The position numbers and the translations under genes were made by a program. Source: an uncultured Desulfuromonas sp. (GTDB lineage Bacteria > Desulfobacterota > Desulfuromonadia > Desulfuromonadales > Desulfuromonadaceae). Taken from it: a stretch of DNA of 64,000 nt. Below the pieces are notes generated by a model, which made no database searches, was not told the origin of the DNA, and saw only the letters and a program-made list of their open reading frames with translations. Positions 8,399 to 16,853 of the stretch are shown here, piece by piece. How positions within the stretch are numbered: position 1 is the stretch's first letter; every line of letters starts with the position of its first letter. The stretch spans positions 186,001 to 250,000 of the forward strand of contig NZ_OY787469.1 of the NCBI RefSeq assembly GCF_963678835.1, given 5' to 3'.

Positions 8399-9139
8399 TT
8401 ATTTTCCGAGAGCTTTTACATACTCACGATTGGTTTTAGCGATGAATTTGACGCTGACCCCTTTCGGGCAGGCCGCTTCACACTCGTAGTGGTTGGTGCA
8501 GTTACCGAAACCGGCGTCCAGCATGGCTTGAGTCATGTTGTTAACACGCTCAGCAGCTTCAATCTCACCCTGAGGCAGTACAGCCATCTGAGCAATCTTG
8601 GCACTGGTGAACAGCATGGCACTACCGTTAGGGCAGGCCGCAACACAGGCACCACAACCGATACACTCGGCTGCGTCCATCGCGTAGTCAGCATCAGGCT
8701 TGGAGATCAAAGTCTGATTCGCTTCACCAACTTCACCGGTATAAGCTGACGTGTAACCGCCGGACTGGATAATGCGATCAAGAGCATCACGGTCAACCGC
8801 GAGGTCTTTGATTACCGGAAATGCCTTGGCACGCCACGGCTCCAGAGTCAGGCTGTCGCCATCGCTGAATTGACGCATGTGCAGTTGGCATGCTGTGGTC
8901 TTCTCTTGAGGACCGTGAGGAATACCATTGACGACACACCCGCAGGTACCGCAGATACCTTCGCGGCAGTCGTTATCAAACTCAATGGGGTCAATGCCGC
9001 TGGTAATCAGCTCTTCATTGACTTCATCAAGCATTTCCAGAAAGGAGCTGTCGGGGCTGACATTTTTAGCCTCGTACTGCTCCAGCTTGCCCTTATCCTC
9101 CGGGCCATTTTGGCGCCATACGTAAAGTGTCAGATCCAT
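8399..9139 (-). CDS. frdB: Succinate dehydrogenase/fumarate reductase iron-sulfur subunit
   Basis: 246 residues. The N-terminal 2Fe-2S domain has CREGICGTCGC; the C-terminal ferredoxin-like part has CIGCGACVAACPNG and CTNHYECEAACPKG. It passes electrons between the flavoprotein and the membrane cytochrome b. Its ATG overlaps the flavoprotein stop by one base (TAATG), so the two are translationally coupled. The order cytochrome-flavoprotein-iron-sulfur and the sequence type match the Bacillus/Geobacter class. In Geobacter sulfurreducens that complex runs both as succinate dehydrogenase and fumarate reductase. The direction in this organism is inferred. Confidence 0.95.
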   Translation of the reverse strand: MDLTLYVWRQNGPEDKGKLEQYEAKNVSPDSSFLEMLDEVNEELITSGIDPIEFDNDCREGICGTCGCVVNGIPHGPQEKTTACQLHMRQFSDGDSLTLEPWRAKAFPVIKDLAVDRDALDRIIQSGGYTSAYTGEVGEANQTLISKPDADYAMDAAECIGCGACVAACPNGSAMLFTSAKIAQMAVLPQGEIEAAERVNNMTQAMLDAGFGNCTNHYECEAACPKGVSVKFIAKTNREYVKALGK

Positions 9140-11055
9140 TATTTATAACTCCTTATCGCAAGTTTTACGTTTTCGAATTTCAGCGGCTCTTTGTGCAGCT
9201 CAGGTGCCTTGCCTTCACCTTTATACTCCCAGGCCGCGACATAGCAGAAGTTCTCGTCATCACGCATCGCTTCGCCGTCGTCAGTTTGGTATTCCGTACG
9301 GAAGTGACCACCGCAGGACTCTTTACGATGCAGAGCGTCAGTTGTCATGATCTCGGCAAACTCGAGGAAATCGGCAACGCGGCCGGCATCTTCCAGCTGG
9401 CCGTTACGGCTACCTTTTTCACCGGTGACTTTGACATTCTTCCAGAACTCTTCACGCAACTTGGGAATTTCCTCGAGAGCTTCTTTGAGGCTTTCCTCAC
9501 TACGTGCCATACCGACCTTCTCCCACATGATCTTACCCAGTGCGCGGGCAAAGGAGCTGACGGAACGCTTACCATTGACGTTCATCAGTTTATCGATACG
9601 TGCCTGAACTTCGTCACGGGACTTGGCGAACTCAGCATGCTCCGTGGTCACTTCGCCCGGCTTAACCGTGGCCAGGTAGTTACCAATGGTGTAAGGGATG
9701 ACGAAGTAGCCGTCAGCCAGACCCTGCATCAGTGCCGAAGCACCGAGACGGTTGGCACCGTGAACGGAGAAGTTGGCTTCACCGAGAACAAACAGACCGG
9801 GAACGTTACTCATGCAGTTGTAATCAACCCACAGACCGCCCATGGAGTAGTGCGGTGCCGGGTAAATACGCATCGGCTGCTTATAGGCGTTCTCGTCGGT
9901 AATTTTTTCGTACATGTCGAACAGGTTGCCGTAACGCTCGCGGATGGTGTCTTCACCAACGCGATCAATGGCGCTCTGGTAATCAAGGTAAACACCACGC
10001 TTACCGGGGCCGACGCCACGCTCGTCATCACACTGCTCTTTTGCCGCACGAGATGCGATATCACGGGGAGCCAGGTTACCGAATGAGGGGTACTTACGCT
10101 CGAGGTAGTAGTCACGATCCTCTTCAGCAATATCTGCCGCAGGCTTCTCGCAATCCTCTTTACGTTTGGGAACCCAGCAACGACCGTCGTTACGCAGAGA
10201 TTCGGACATCAGAGTCAGTTTAGACTGATGGTCTCCACTTTGCGGGATGCAGGTCGGGTGAATCTGGGTGTAGCAGGGATTGGCCATGAAAGCGCCTTTT
10301 TTACTCGCTTTCCAGGCTGCGGTAACACTACAACCCATGGCGTTTGTCGACAGGTAGAAGACGTTGACATAACCACCGGTGGCCAGAACAACAGCATCAC
10401 CCCAGTAGGACTCGAGCTCGCCGGTCACCAGATTACGAACGGTGATCCCTTTGGCGACGCCGTCAACAACAACCAGATCCAGCATCTCCGTACGGGGACG
10501 CAGAGTAACGGTACCGGCTTTTACCTGACGGGACAGGGCCTGGTAAGCACCAAGCAACAACTGCTGTCCGGTTTGGCCACGGGCGTAGAATGTCCGGGAA
10601 ACCTGGGCACCACCGAAAGAACGGTTGGCCAGCAGACCACTGTACTCACGAGCGAAAGGAACACCCTGGGCAACACACTGGTCGATAATATTGTTGGACA
10701 CTTGTGCCAGACGCCAGACATCAGCCTCACGAGCACGGAAGTCACCACCTTTGATGGTGTCATAAAACAGGCGGAAAACACTGTCACCATCGTTGTGGTA
10801 GTTTTTAGCGGCGTTGATGCCGCCTTGAGCCGCGATACTGTGAGCGCGACGAGCACTATCTTGGTAGCAGAAAGCCTCGACATTGTAGCCGAGTTCGCCC
10901 AAGGTTGCCGCTGCAGCACCACCAGCCAGGCCGGTACCGACAACGAGAACTTTGTACTTACGCTTGTTCGCCGGGTTAACCAGCTTCATGTCAAAGCGAT
11001 GCTTATCCCAAGATTTTTCAATTGGTCCAGTCGGACATTTTCCATCAAGAATCAC
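9139..11055 (-). CDS. frdA: Succinate dehydrogenase/fumarate reductase flavoprotein subunit
   Basis: 638 residues. It has the FAD-binding motif [19 protein letters not shown] (about 36-54) and the covalent-FAD region [16 protein letters not shown]. Substrate-site segments are [24 protein letters not shown] and [14 protein letters not shown]. It oxidises succinate or reduces fumarate on the cytoplasmic side of the membrane. The length and sequence fit the large A subunit of the diheme-cytochrome class. It lies 11 bases after frdC and is coupled to frdB. Confidence 0.96.
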   Translation of the reverse strand: MILDGKCPTGPIEKSWDKHRFDMKLVNPANKRKYKVLVVGTGLAGGAAAATLGELGYNVEAFCYQDSARRAHSIAAQGGINAAKNYHNDGDSVFRLFYDTIKGGDFRAREADVWRLAQVSNNIIDQCVAQGVPFAREYSGLLANRSFGGAQVSRTFYARGQTGQQLLLGAYQALSRQVKAGTVTLRPRTEMLDLVVVDGVAKGITVRNLVTGELESYWGDAVVLATGGYVNVFYLSTNAMGCSVTAAWKASKKGAFMANPCYTQIHPTCIPQSGDHQSKLTLMSESLRNDGRCWVPKRKEDCEKPAADIAEEDRDYYLERKYPSFGNLAPRDIASRAAKEQCDDERGVGPGKRGVYLDYQSAIDRVGEDTIRERYGNLFDMYEKITDENAYKQPMRIYPAPHYSMGGLWVDYNCMSNVPGLFVLGEANFSVHGANRLGASALMQGLADGYFVIPYTIGNYLATVKPGEVTTEHAEFAKSRDEVQARIDKLMNVNGKRSVSSFARALGKIMWEKVGMARSEESLKEALEEIPKLREEFWKNVKVTGEKGSRNGQLEDAGRVADFLEFAEIMTTDALHRKESCGGHFRTEYQTDDGEAMRDDENFCYVAAWEYKGEGKAPELHKEPLKFENVKLAIRSYK

Positions 11056-11066
11056 GATGTACCCTC

Positions 11067-11744
11067 CTAAACTTTAATCAGGCCCAGAAGTATGGACACC
11101 GGAATAGAGATAAAACCAACAAACACGACGATAGCCGCTGCACGACCGATTTTTTCCATGGTCGGCAGAGTGTTGCTGCCAAGCAGACCCAGAGTCTGGA
11201 ACAGGCTTTGTACACCGTGGCTCAGGTGAAGCAGCAGAGTCACCATGGCAGCGATGTAGATCAAGCTGATGAAGAATTTCTGGAAGCTCAGGACCATCAT
11301 GGTGAAGACATCGTTACGACCCAGCGCATCCAGAGGCAGGACACCAACGGAGATCTCAGGGTTGGTCAGATGCATGGTGAAGTGAAACAGATGGTAAACG
11401 GCAAAAGCCAGAATCGCCAGACCGGTGTAGATCATGGTCTCAGCACCAAACGAAGTACGGATGTTCTTCTTCTGGTTGTAATCGATGGGACGGGCCGCAC
11501 GATTTTCCAGAGTCAGCTGGATACCGAAGAAGATATGCAGCCCGAAAAGGCCAAGCAGCACAAGGCGGAAGATCCAAACCAGGGGACCCAACGCATGTAG
11601 GTGCTCAGCATACGCATTGATACCGTCCGCACCAACAAAAATGGACGAGTTACCAAGCAGGTGAACGATGACAAAGCCGACCAGGCACAAACCGGTCACA
11701 GCCATCACGAGCTTTCTTCCAATAGAGCTTTGAAGCATTTGCAT
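11067..11744 (-). CDS. frdC: Succinate dehydrogenase/fumarate reductase cytochrome b subunit
   Basis: 225 residues with five predicted membrane helices and several histidines that can bind two b hemes (H28, H48/H50, H70, H118/H121/H125 and a later LHLSHG). It belongs to the b558 family. It anchors the A and B subunits and exchanges electrons with the quinone pool. It is the first gene of frdCAB. The upstream non-coding region (11745-12058) should hold the promoter. Confidence 0.94.
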   Translation of the reverse strand: MQMLQSSIGRKLVMAVTGLCLVGFVIVHLLGNSSIFVGADGINAYAEHLHALGPLVWIFRLVLLGLFGLHIFFGIQLTLENRAARPIDYNQKKNIRTSFGAETMIYTGLAILAFAVYHLFHFTMHLTNPEISVGVLPLDALGRNDVFTMMVLSFQKFFISLIYIAAMVTLLLHLSHGVQSLFQTLGLLGSNTLPTMEKIGRAAAIVVFVGFISIPVSILLGLIKV

Positions 11745-12058
11745 AACGAAATACCTATCCTTAATAGTTTGTTCTGAACCGGGAGTCCTTCCAGACTCTT
11801 TCTGAAAATATCCCTGTCCTGTCGAAACGCCACTTTAGAAGCAGTGTTCAGGATGGCGGCGGCCTCCAACTTACAAATTTCATCAACATTCTTACCCCCT
11901 TAACTACGTTAAAAAATCAAATAAGCCCCCGGTCGCAATTCCACCTGACGAGGATCACATATTAGCGTCCATCTTAAACATCGTTTTAAAAAATTGCAAA
12001 AAGAAATTGTATACAGTGTGCATTTTCTTAGCTGTATACAGAGTGTCTGAGAAGGGTC
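11745..12058. promoter_or_regulatory. Upstream region of frdCAB with a repeated TGTATACAG box
   Basis: This 314-base gap carries no gene. Near its far end, TGTATACAGTGTG (12008-12020) and TGTATACAGAGTG (12033-12045) form a direct repeat. The copies are 25 bases apart, start to start, and each contains the palindrome GTATAC. The spacing of about two and a half helix turns is less regular than for typical tandem operators. It could serve frdCAB (about 270-300 bases from its ATG) or lie in the tauE 3' region. Confidence 0.5.
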
Positions 12059-12814
12059 TTATGTCAGGAAAAGTCGCACGGCACACAGCAGGACAACAAG
12101 GGTCACAACCCGGCGTAACCAGTGATGTCCCTTGAGAACAGCCAGCCGCGCAGCTATGGCGCCGCCACAGGCATTGCCCACGGCCAGCACACTGCCGAGC
12201 AACCAGTCGACTTGACCGTTCCAGGCAAAGATGGCCAGGGCCGGCAGATTAAGGATCAAGACAACAACCACTTTAAGCACATTGCCTTGCACCAGATCCA
12301 GCCCGACCATCAACACGACACTGAGAATCAAAAAGCCGACACCGGCCTGAACAAATCCCCCATAGATCCCGACCAGAAAAAAACCGACCAGCAACAGAAT
12401 GGAACGCAATCTCGGATGGTTGGAAAAGCAGCCCTGAAAACGACGGACCGGATCAAAGGTGGTCAGCAGCAAAACCAGCACCATAACGGCAGCCAGGACC
12501 TGCTTAAACAGGCTATCATCCATCTCTACAGCCAGTTGAGCGCCGATCACCGCACCAATTACCGCCGGTACCGAGCACAGCAAGGCCAGCCGCCAAGAGA
12601 GCACACCACTGCGATGAAAGCTTCTCAGAGCAAAAATATTTTGGACGACAATAGCCACCCGATTGGTGCCGTTCGCAACCGTTGGTGGAAGTCCGAGAAA
12701 AATCAACAGAGGCAAAGTCAGTAACGAGCCGCCCCCGGCGAGAATATTGAGAAAGCCGCTGACCACACCGACCGCAGCCAATGCGACAAGTTGCCACCAG
12801 ACCAAATCGATCAT
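12059..12814 (-). CDS. TauE/SafE-family membrane permease
   Basis: 251 residues, almost entirely hydrophobic, with about seven or eight membrane helices and the family's glycine-rich opening (GVVSGFLNILAGGGSLLTLP). Members are proposed exporters or importers of sulfite, sulfoacetate or other small sulfur or organic anions. Its ATG overlaps the tcdA stop (ATGA), making it the last gene of tatD-tcdA-tauE. The substrate cannot be told from sequence. Confidence 0.88.
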   Translation of the reverse strand: MIDLVWWQLVALAAVGVVSGFLNILAGGGSLLTLPLLIFLGLPPTVANGTNRVAIVVQNIFALRSFHRSGVLSWRLALLCSVPAVIGAVIGAQLAVEMDDSLFKQVLAAVMVLVLLLTTFDPVRRFQGCFSNHPRLRSILLLVGFFLVGIYGGFVQAGVGFLILSVVLMVGLDLVQGNVLKVVVVLILNLPALAIFAWNGQVDWLLGSVLAVGNACGGAIAARLAVLKGHHWLRRVVTLVVLLCAVRLFLT

Positions 12815-13563
12815 GAGGGAACACCGGCAAGGTGGTTGATGACATAACCGGCCATCATCAAACCAAACACAGGTGGAACCGTTGACAAAGACCCCATGGG
12901 AGGGCGCTCCACGACAACCCCTTTTTGGCGAGGGGCTGATGGCTGGGTTGAGTCCGGAAGGTACTCTTCGGTTGAATACACCACCGGCACATCACTCTGC
13001 ACTCCGCGCTTACGCAGCTCTTTGCGCATAATACGGGCCAGGCGACAATGGCGGGTTTCAAACAGATCTGCCTGTCGGATTTTGCCGGTATCTGTTTTAT
13101 TGGCCGCGCCCATGGAGGAGATCACCGCAAGCTGTCTCTGTTTGCACTGCATGATCAGGTCGAGCTTGGCGGTGATGGTGTCGATACAATCGAGAACAAA
13201 ATCAAAGGATTCGGCTAAAAGATCCGGACCCGACTGCGGTGCGTAACGCTCACACAACGCTGTGATCCGCAACGAGGGATTGATCAGCCGGCAGCGCTCT
13301 GCCGCCACCTCGACCTTGACTCGATCCACAGTGGAATCCAGGGCAAACAATTGCCGGTTGATATTGGTGACAGTCACCCGATCATAATCAATCAGGGTCA
13401 GAGCTCCGATGCCGGAGCGGGCTAACGCCTCAACAGCATAGCTCCCGACTCCGCCTATGCCAAACACCGCCACATGACTCTGAGCCAGCCGGGCCAAGCC
13501 CAACTCTCCCAGCAGTAGCTCACTGCGACTGAACCGCTGAGGGTCTGTCTCTGTCGTCATCAC
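12811..13563 (-). CDS. tcdA: tRNA threonylcarbamoyladenosine dehydratase (TcdA/CsdL family)
   Basis: 250 residues of the ThiF/MoeB E1-like fold. Visible motifs are the nucleotide-binding GIGGVGSYAVEALARSG (about 36-52), the DRVTVTNINRQ motif and CIDTITAKLDLI. TcdA uses ATP to cyclise t6A at position 37 of tRNAs to ct6A. The C-terminal RPPMGSLSTVPPVFG segment is typical of the family. Both ends overlap their neighbours by ATGA, so it is translationally coupled with the TatD gene upstream and tauE downstream. Confidence 0.92.
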   Translation of the reverse strand: MMTTETDPQRFSRSELLLGELGLARLAQSHVAVFGIGGVGSYAVEALARSGIGALTLIDYDRVTVTNINRQLFALDSTVDRVKVEVAAERCRLINPSLRITALCERYAPQSGPDLLAESFDFVLDCIDTITAKLDLIMQCKQRQLAVISSMGAANKTDTGKIRQADLFETRHCRLARIMRKELRKRGVQSDVPVVYSTEEYLPDSTQPSAPRQKGVVVERPPMGSLSTVPPVFGLMMAGYVINHLAGVPS

Positions 13564-14285
13564 ATCTCTCCTTGCGGCACATGAAAAATGCGCCGGGCAT
13601 TCTCATCAGTGATCAGAATTGCCTGATGCCGATCCCAGCCACGCAACTGCGCAACCTGATCGAGAATGTTATTCCAGACCAGCCGCCAGTCGTCACACGG
13701 TTGGCGCCATGGCGCATCCGTTTCGATCAGCAAAAAATCTCTGAAAACCGCCTGAACCACGTCAACCAGCTTTTTCGCCGCCGGATCGAGAATCAACCGG
13801 CCCACACCCACCGCCAGATTCAGGCGCTCCAATTGGCGGGCGATTTCAACACTGCCGTAAAAACCATGCAACACGCCACCGACACGATCAATCCGTTCCT
13901 GTTTCAGCATGGGGATCAACCTATCAAAACTGCGCACCGCATGCAGCACCACGGGTTTACCACAGGCCACGGCCAGCCGCAACTGACAACGCAGCACCAG
14001 CTCCTGAATCTCCATAGGCACGGCCAGCCGTTTGTCCAATCCAATCTCGCCGACGGCCACCACACCCGGCTTGTCAAGCTGCTGGCACAACCGCTCTTCG
14101 GTTGTGTTTTGCCACTGATGTGCGTGTTGCGGATGAACACCCAGTGCCAACCACTGCTGCGGATTATAGTCATGCAAACGTCGCAGTTGCGGCCAATCCG
14201 CTTCGCTGATGGCCGCAACCAGACAGGGCGTCACATAGCGATCTTTTTTTTCGAGTCGCTGGACATGGAGATGGGTATCAAACAA
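13560..14285 (-). CDS. TatD-family metal-dependent hydrolase
   Basis: 241 residues with the amidohydrolase metal motifs FDTHLH (residues 2-7), GEIGLD (Glu ligand), HAVRSF, HGFYGS and ETDAPW. TatD-like enzymes act as metal-dependent 3'-5' DNases or RNases. It is somewhat shorter than E. coli TatD (260 residues) and diverged. It heads the tatD-tcdA-tauE operon, with a four-base stop/start overlap to tcdA. Confidence 0.88.
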   Translation of the reverse strand: MFDTHLHVQRLEKKDRYVTPCLVAAISEADWPQLRRLHDYNPQQWLALGVHPQHAHQWQNTTEERLCQQLDKPGVVAVGEIGLDKRLAVPMEIQELVLRCQLRLAVACGKPVVLHAVRSFDRLIPMLKQERIDRVGGVLHGFYGSVEIARQLERLNLAVGVGRLILDPAAKKLVDVVQAVFRDFLLIETDAPWRQPCDDWRLVWNNILDQVAQLRGWDRHQAILITDENARRIFHVPQGEM

Positions 14286-14406
14286 GGGCGCCTCCCAACG
14301 GGCAACGTGAACCCCGGCATTGCTATTTCTCAGGCGATATGATAAAGATGCGTACGATAATTCAGATAATTGAATATCTCAACAATGGATTCAATGAGGA
14401 CCCGTC

Positions 14407-14667
14407 ATGACTTACCAGTTCAAACCCACCGGCTGCTGCGCTAAACAGATCAAAATCACCACGGATAACGATACCATCAGCGAGGTCAAATTCGTTGGCG
14501 GCTGCCGGGGCAACACCAGTGGCATCGAACGCCTGATCCGCAACCAGAAAATCAGTGACGTCGCCCAGACTCTGCGTGGCATCACGTGTCGCGGCACCAC
14601 CAGCTGCCCGGATCAGCTCGCCATTGCTTTGGAACAGATCATGGCGCAAAATTCTTCTGCAGCCTGA
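14407..14667 (+). CDS. Small TSCPD-domain protein (TIGR03905 type)
   Basis: 86 residues with the motifs KPTGCCAKQI, GGCRGNTSGI and the name-giving TSCPDQLA near the C-terminus. An AATGAGGACCCGTC leader provides the ribosome site. The same C-rich domain is found at the end of some class II ribonucleotide reductases and as stand-alone proteins; its biochemical role is unknown. It is convergent with the outer-membrane protein gene, with no bases between the two stop codons and no recognisable terminator. Confidence 0.85.
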   Translation: MTYQFKPTGCCAKQIKITTDNDTISEVKFVGGCRGNTSGIERLIRNQKISDVAQTLRGITCRGTTSCPDQLAIALEQIMAQNSSAA

Positions 14668-15924
14668 TCAGAAGCTGTAGCGCACCCCGGCGTACAGGTT
14701 GCTGTTGTCCTCAAACTGACCAAAAAAGGTGTGGGGAACATCTCCGAAAAACAAGTTAGCTCCCAAATACAGACTGACCGCATCGCTAGCCTTATATTTG
14801 ACGTAGGGACGCAGATAACTGTCGCGATCCGAAGGCGACCAGTAGCTGAACAAGGAAAGCTCCAGATTTTGATTGAGCAGCTGACGGGTGAGGCGCAGGG
14901 TCACGACATGGCGATCTTCATCACGGGCTGCCATCCCCTCCGGCAGGGTGCGTCGATAGGCGGAATAGTCCTGCATATATTCCAGATAATATTGCAACGC
15001 TGCTGAAAAATTGCGGGCGATCTCCCGCTCATAGCCGACCAGCACCCGCATCTCACTATTCGGCACCATGGCATCATCACCCCGCCGATCCTCCCGGGAA
15101 TCGTAATAGCCGGTTTCCAGATTAACAACCCCACCGGCCAGACTGCCCCGCACGCTGGCACCAAACACCCGCAATTTTGGAAAATAGGAGCGATACACGC
15201 TATCCACGCCCTGAGGGCTCTTCCAATAGCCATCGTAAGCATAGGCCGCCCATTCAACGCCTTCGATGTTGCGCGAGATACGCAGGTGCCACTCATCTTC
15301 ACGAAACCACTGCCCGCGCTGATCGACAGCCATGTCATCACCACTGCCGGCACGTCGGCTCAACATGGGATTCCAGTAAGAAATACGCTCTCCAGAGATA
15401 TAGCGATCGGCATCAAAACGCGGCACGTAGATTATGTCAATGTTGGCCCAGGACGGATAGAAGCTGAACATGGCGGCATCGGACGGCGCTTTGAGATATT
15501 CGACATCGCGGCCGATGAAAAAGGATTGCCAGTCTTTTGGAAACAGGTCGTTGATAAACAGCAGATCACCGGTTCCCCAGGTGAGAATCTGTCGCCCCAG
15601 CTTGACATCGAGAAAGTAAAAGGGCGTCAGCAAGACATTGGCTTCGCGCAGATCAAGCACCCCGTGACCACGCTCCAGGTCCTGGTCGGTTTCGCCGGCT
15701 GCCTCATCGCCAACCAGATCCGCACGAAACTGCCAGATGGCCAGATCCGACATATGGTTGAGGTCCAGCTGCAGACGCACTTCATTGAGGATCGCCTGGC
15801 GCTGCACCGCATCGTCTTGCAGACGCATGCCACTGCGGCCATCGACAAAACCGTGCACTTGCCAGCCCCAGGCCGCAGAAGCCCACATAAGCAGAACCAG
15901 CGCAAGCCCCCACCGTTTCACCAT
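14668..15924 (-). CDS. Outer-membrane beta-barrel protein of the RND/LolA-like operon
   Basis: 418 residues from the ATG at 15924, chosen because GGAGGGAG lies at good spacing (a GTG six bases earlier is too close). A signal peptide (to about AWG) is followed by alternating amphipathic strands and a C-terminal aromatic residue (AGVRYSF) typical of BamA substrates. The segment LGRQILTWGTGDLLFINDLF resembles the DUF1302-type barrels encoded with LolA-like and MMPL genes. It probably forms the outer-membrane end of a lipid or hydrophobic-compound export route. Confidence 0.75.
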   Translation of the reverse strand: MVKRWGLALVLLMWASAAWGWQVHGFVDGRSGMRLQDDAVQRQAILNEVRLQLDLNHMSDLAIWQFRADLVGDEAAGETDQDLERGHGVLDLREANVLLTPFYFLDVKLGRQILTWGTGDLLFINDLFPKDWQSFFIGRDVEYLKAPSDAAMFSFYPSWANIDIIYVPRFDADRYISGERISYWNPMLSRRAGSGDDMAVDQRGQWFREDEWHLRISRNIEGVEWAAYAYDGYWKSPQGVDSVYRSYFPKLRVFGASVRGSLAGGVVNLETGYYDSREDRRGDDAMVPNSEMRVLVGYEREIARNFSAALQYYLEYMQDYSAYRRTLPEGMAARDEDRHVVTLRLTRQLLNQNLELSLFSYWSPSDRDSYLRPYVKYKASDAVSLYLGANLFFGDVPHTFFGQFEDNSNLYAGVRYSF

Positions 15925-16006
15925 ACTCACTCCCTCCGATCCATCATATCAAACGTCGGCCAGCCCATTGCCATAGGATCCTGTGACTGGCCGCAAGACA
16001 TCTCTG

Positions 16007-16789
16007 CTATTGAACCTCCCGAGGCGGACGACGTAAAAACCGCTCGGTGAAGATCCGACTGTTCAGGCCAATATTGTACTCTACGTCGCTGAACTCATTG
16101 CGTGTTACACTGCCGGAGGCCAAATCGCGCGCCTCGGAGACTGTAACAGTGGCAAAGCCCTGAATCTCTTCAACGTTCAACGCTTCGACCTCACGGTACT
16201 TATTACCGCGATGATCATAATAGTGGGCGATCATCGGCAGAAACGTGCTCTTGTTGATGTCAACCACGTAGTGTGAGAACTCAACGGAGCCTGGATCTTT
16301 CGGCACATTATCGATGCGATACACCGTATCTGTTTCTTCAACCAGCGTGTGAACATCCTCTTCCGGGCTGCGTCCGGAAACATCCTCGTAAAGAAAATCA
16401 GAACCGACAAAGCTGGTCCGCTTATCGCCCGGCGCAATCCTTTTTTTCAGATTCAACGCCGGCAGCCATAGCCAGCGATCATCGTCACGGCCGATGTTTT
16501 TCCAGACCAGGTAGGCCATCTTGTAGACATCTGCCGGAGCCTTGAAATAGGTGTAAAATTTCTGGTCTCCATTCTCCTCGTTGTAACGCAGCTGCGTAAA
16601 TTCACGCACCCTGACGTCGCCCCCCTTGGCGGTGATGGTCATCTTGACCATGGCCCGACCATCCTTGCCGGAATAGTAGGAGGCCTGATTAGCCTGATCA
16701 ATAATTTCATCGGCCGTCAACGCGTAGCTCATCGAGGAGGCAACGAGCAATACCATCAACAACATTATGCTAAAACGAACAGAGTTCAT
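16007..16789 (-). CDS. Outer membrane lipoprotein-sorting (LolA-like) periplasmic protein
   Basis: 260 residues from the ATG at 16789, which has AAGGAGA seven bases upstream; the longer frame to 16867 overlaps the RND gene and lacks a signal-like start. A signal peptide (MNSVRFSIMLLMVLLVASS) precedes a LolA/LolB-like beta-sheet domain (AMVKMTITAKGGDVRVREF ... KFYTYFKAP ... RDDDRWLWLPAL). Such proteins bind a hydrophobic ligand. It sits between an MMPL-type RND permease and a beta-barrel, suggesting a shuttle across the periplasm. Confidence 0.85.
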   Translation of the reverse strand: MNSVRFSIMLLMVLLVASSMSYALTADEIIDQANQASYYSGKDGRAMVKMTITAKGGDVRVREFTQLRYNEENGDQKFYTYFKAPADVYKMAYLVWKNIGRDDDRWLWLPALNLKKRIAPGDKRTSFVGSDFLYEDVSGRSPEEDVHTLVEETDTVYRIDNVPKDPGSVEFSHYVVDINKSTFLPMIAHYYDHRGNKYREVEALNVEEIQGFATVTVSEARDLASGSVTRNEFSDVEYNIGLNSRIFTERFLRRPPREVQ

Positions 16790-16853
16790 GACGAATCTCC
16801 TTGTGGTGATAGTGTAAAAATGGACGGTATTGTGTTTTCTGAAATCGCGGCGG

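Noticed and set aside
9127..10086. Long plus-strand open frame (319 codons) opposite frdA
   Set aside because: It lies entirely antisense to a certain flavoprotein gene, has no ribosome site or domain, and reflects the codon bias of the real strand.
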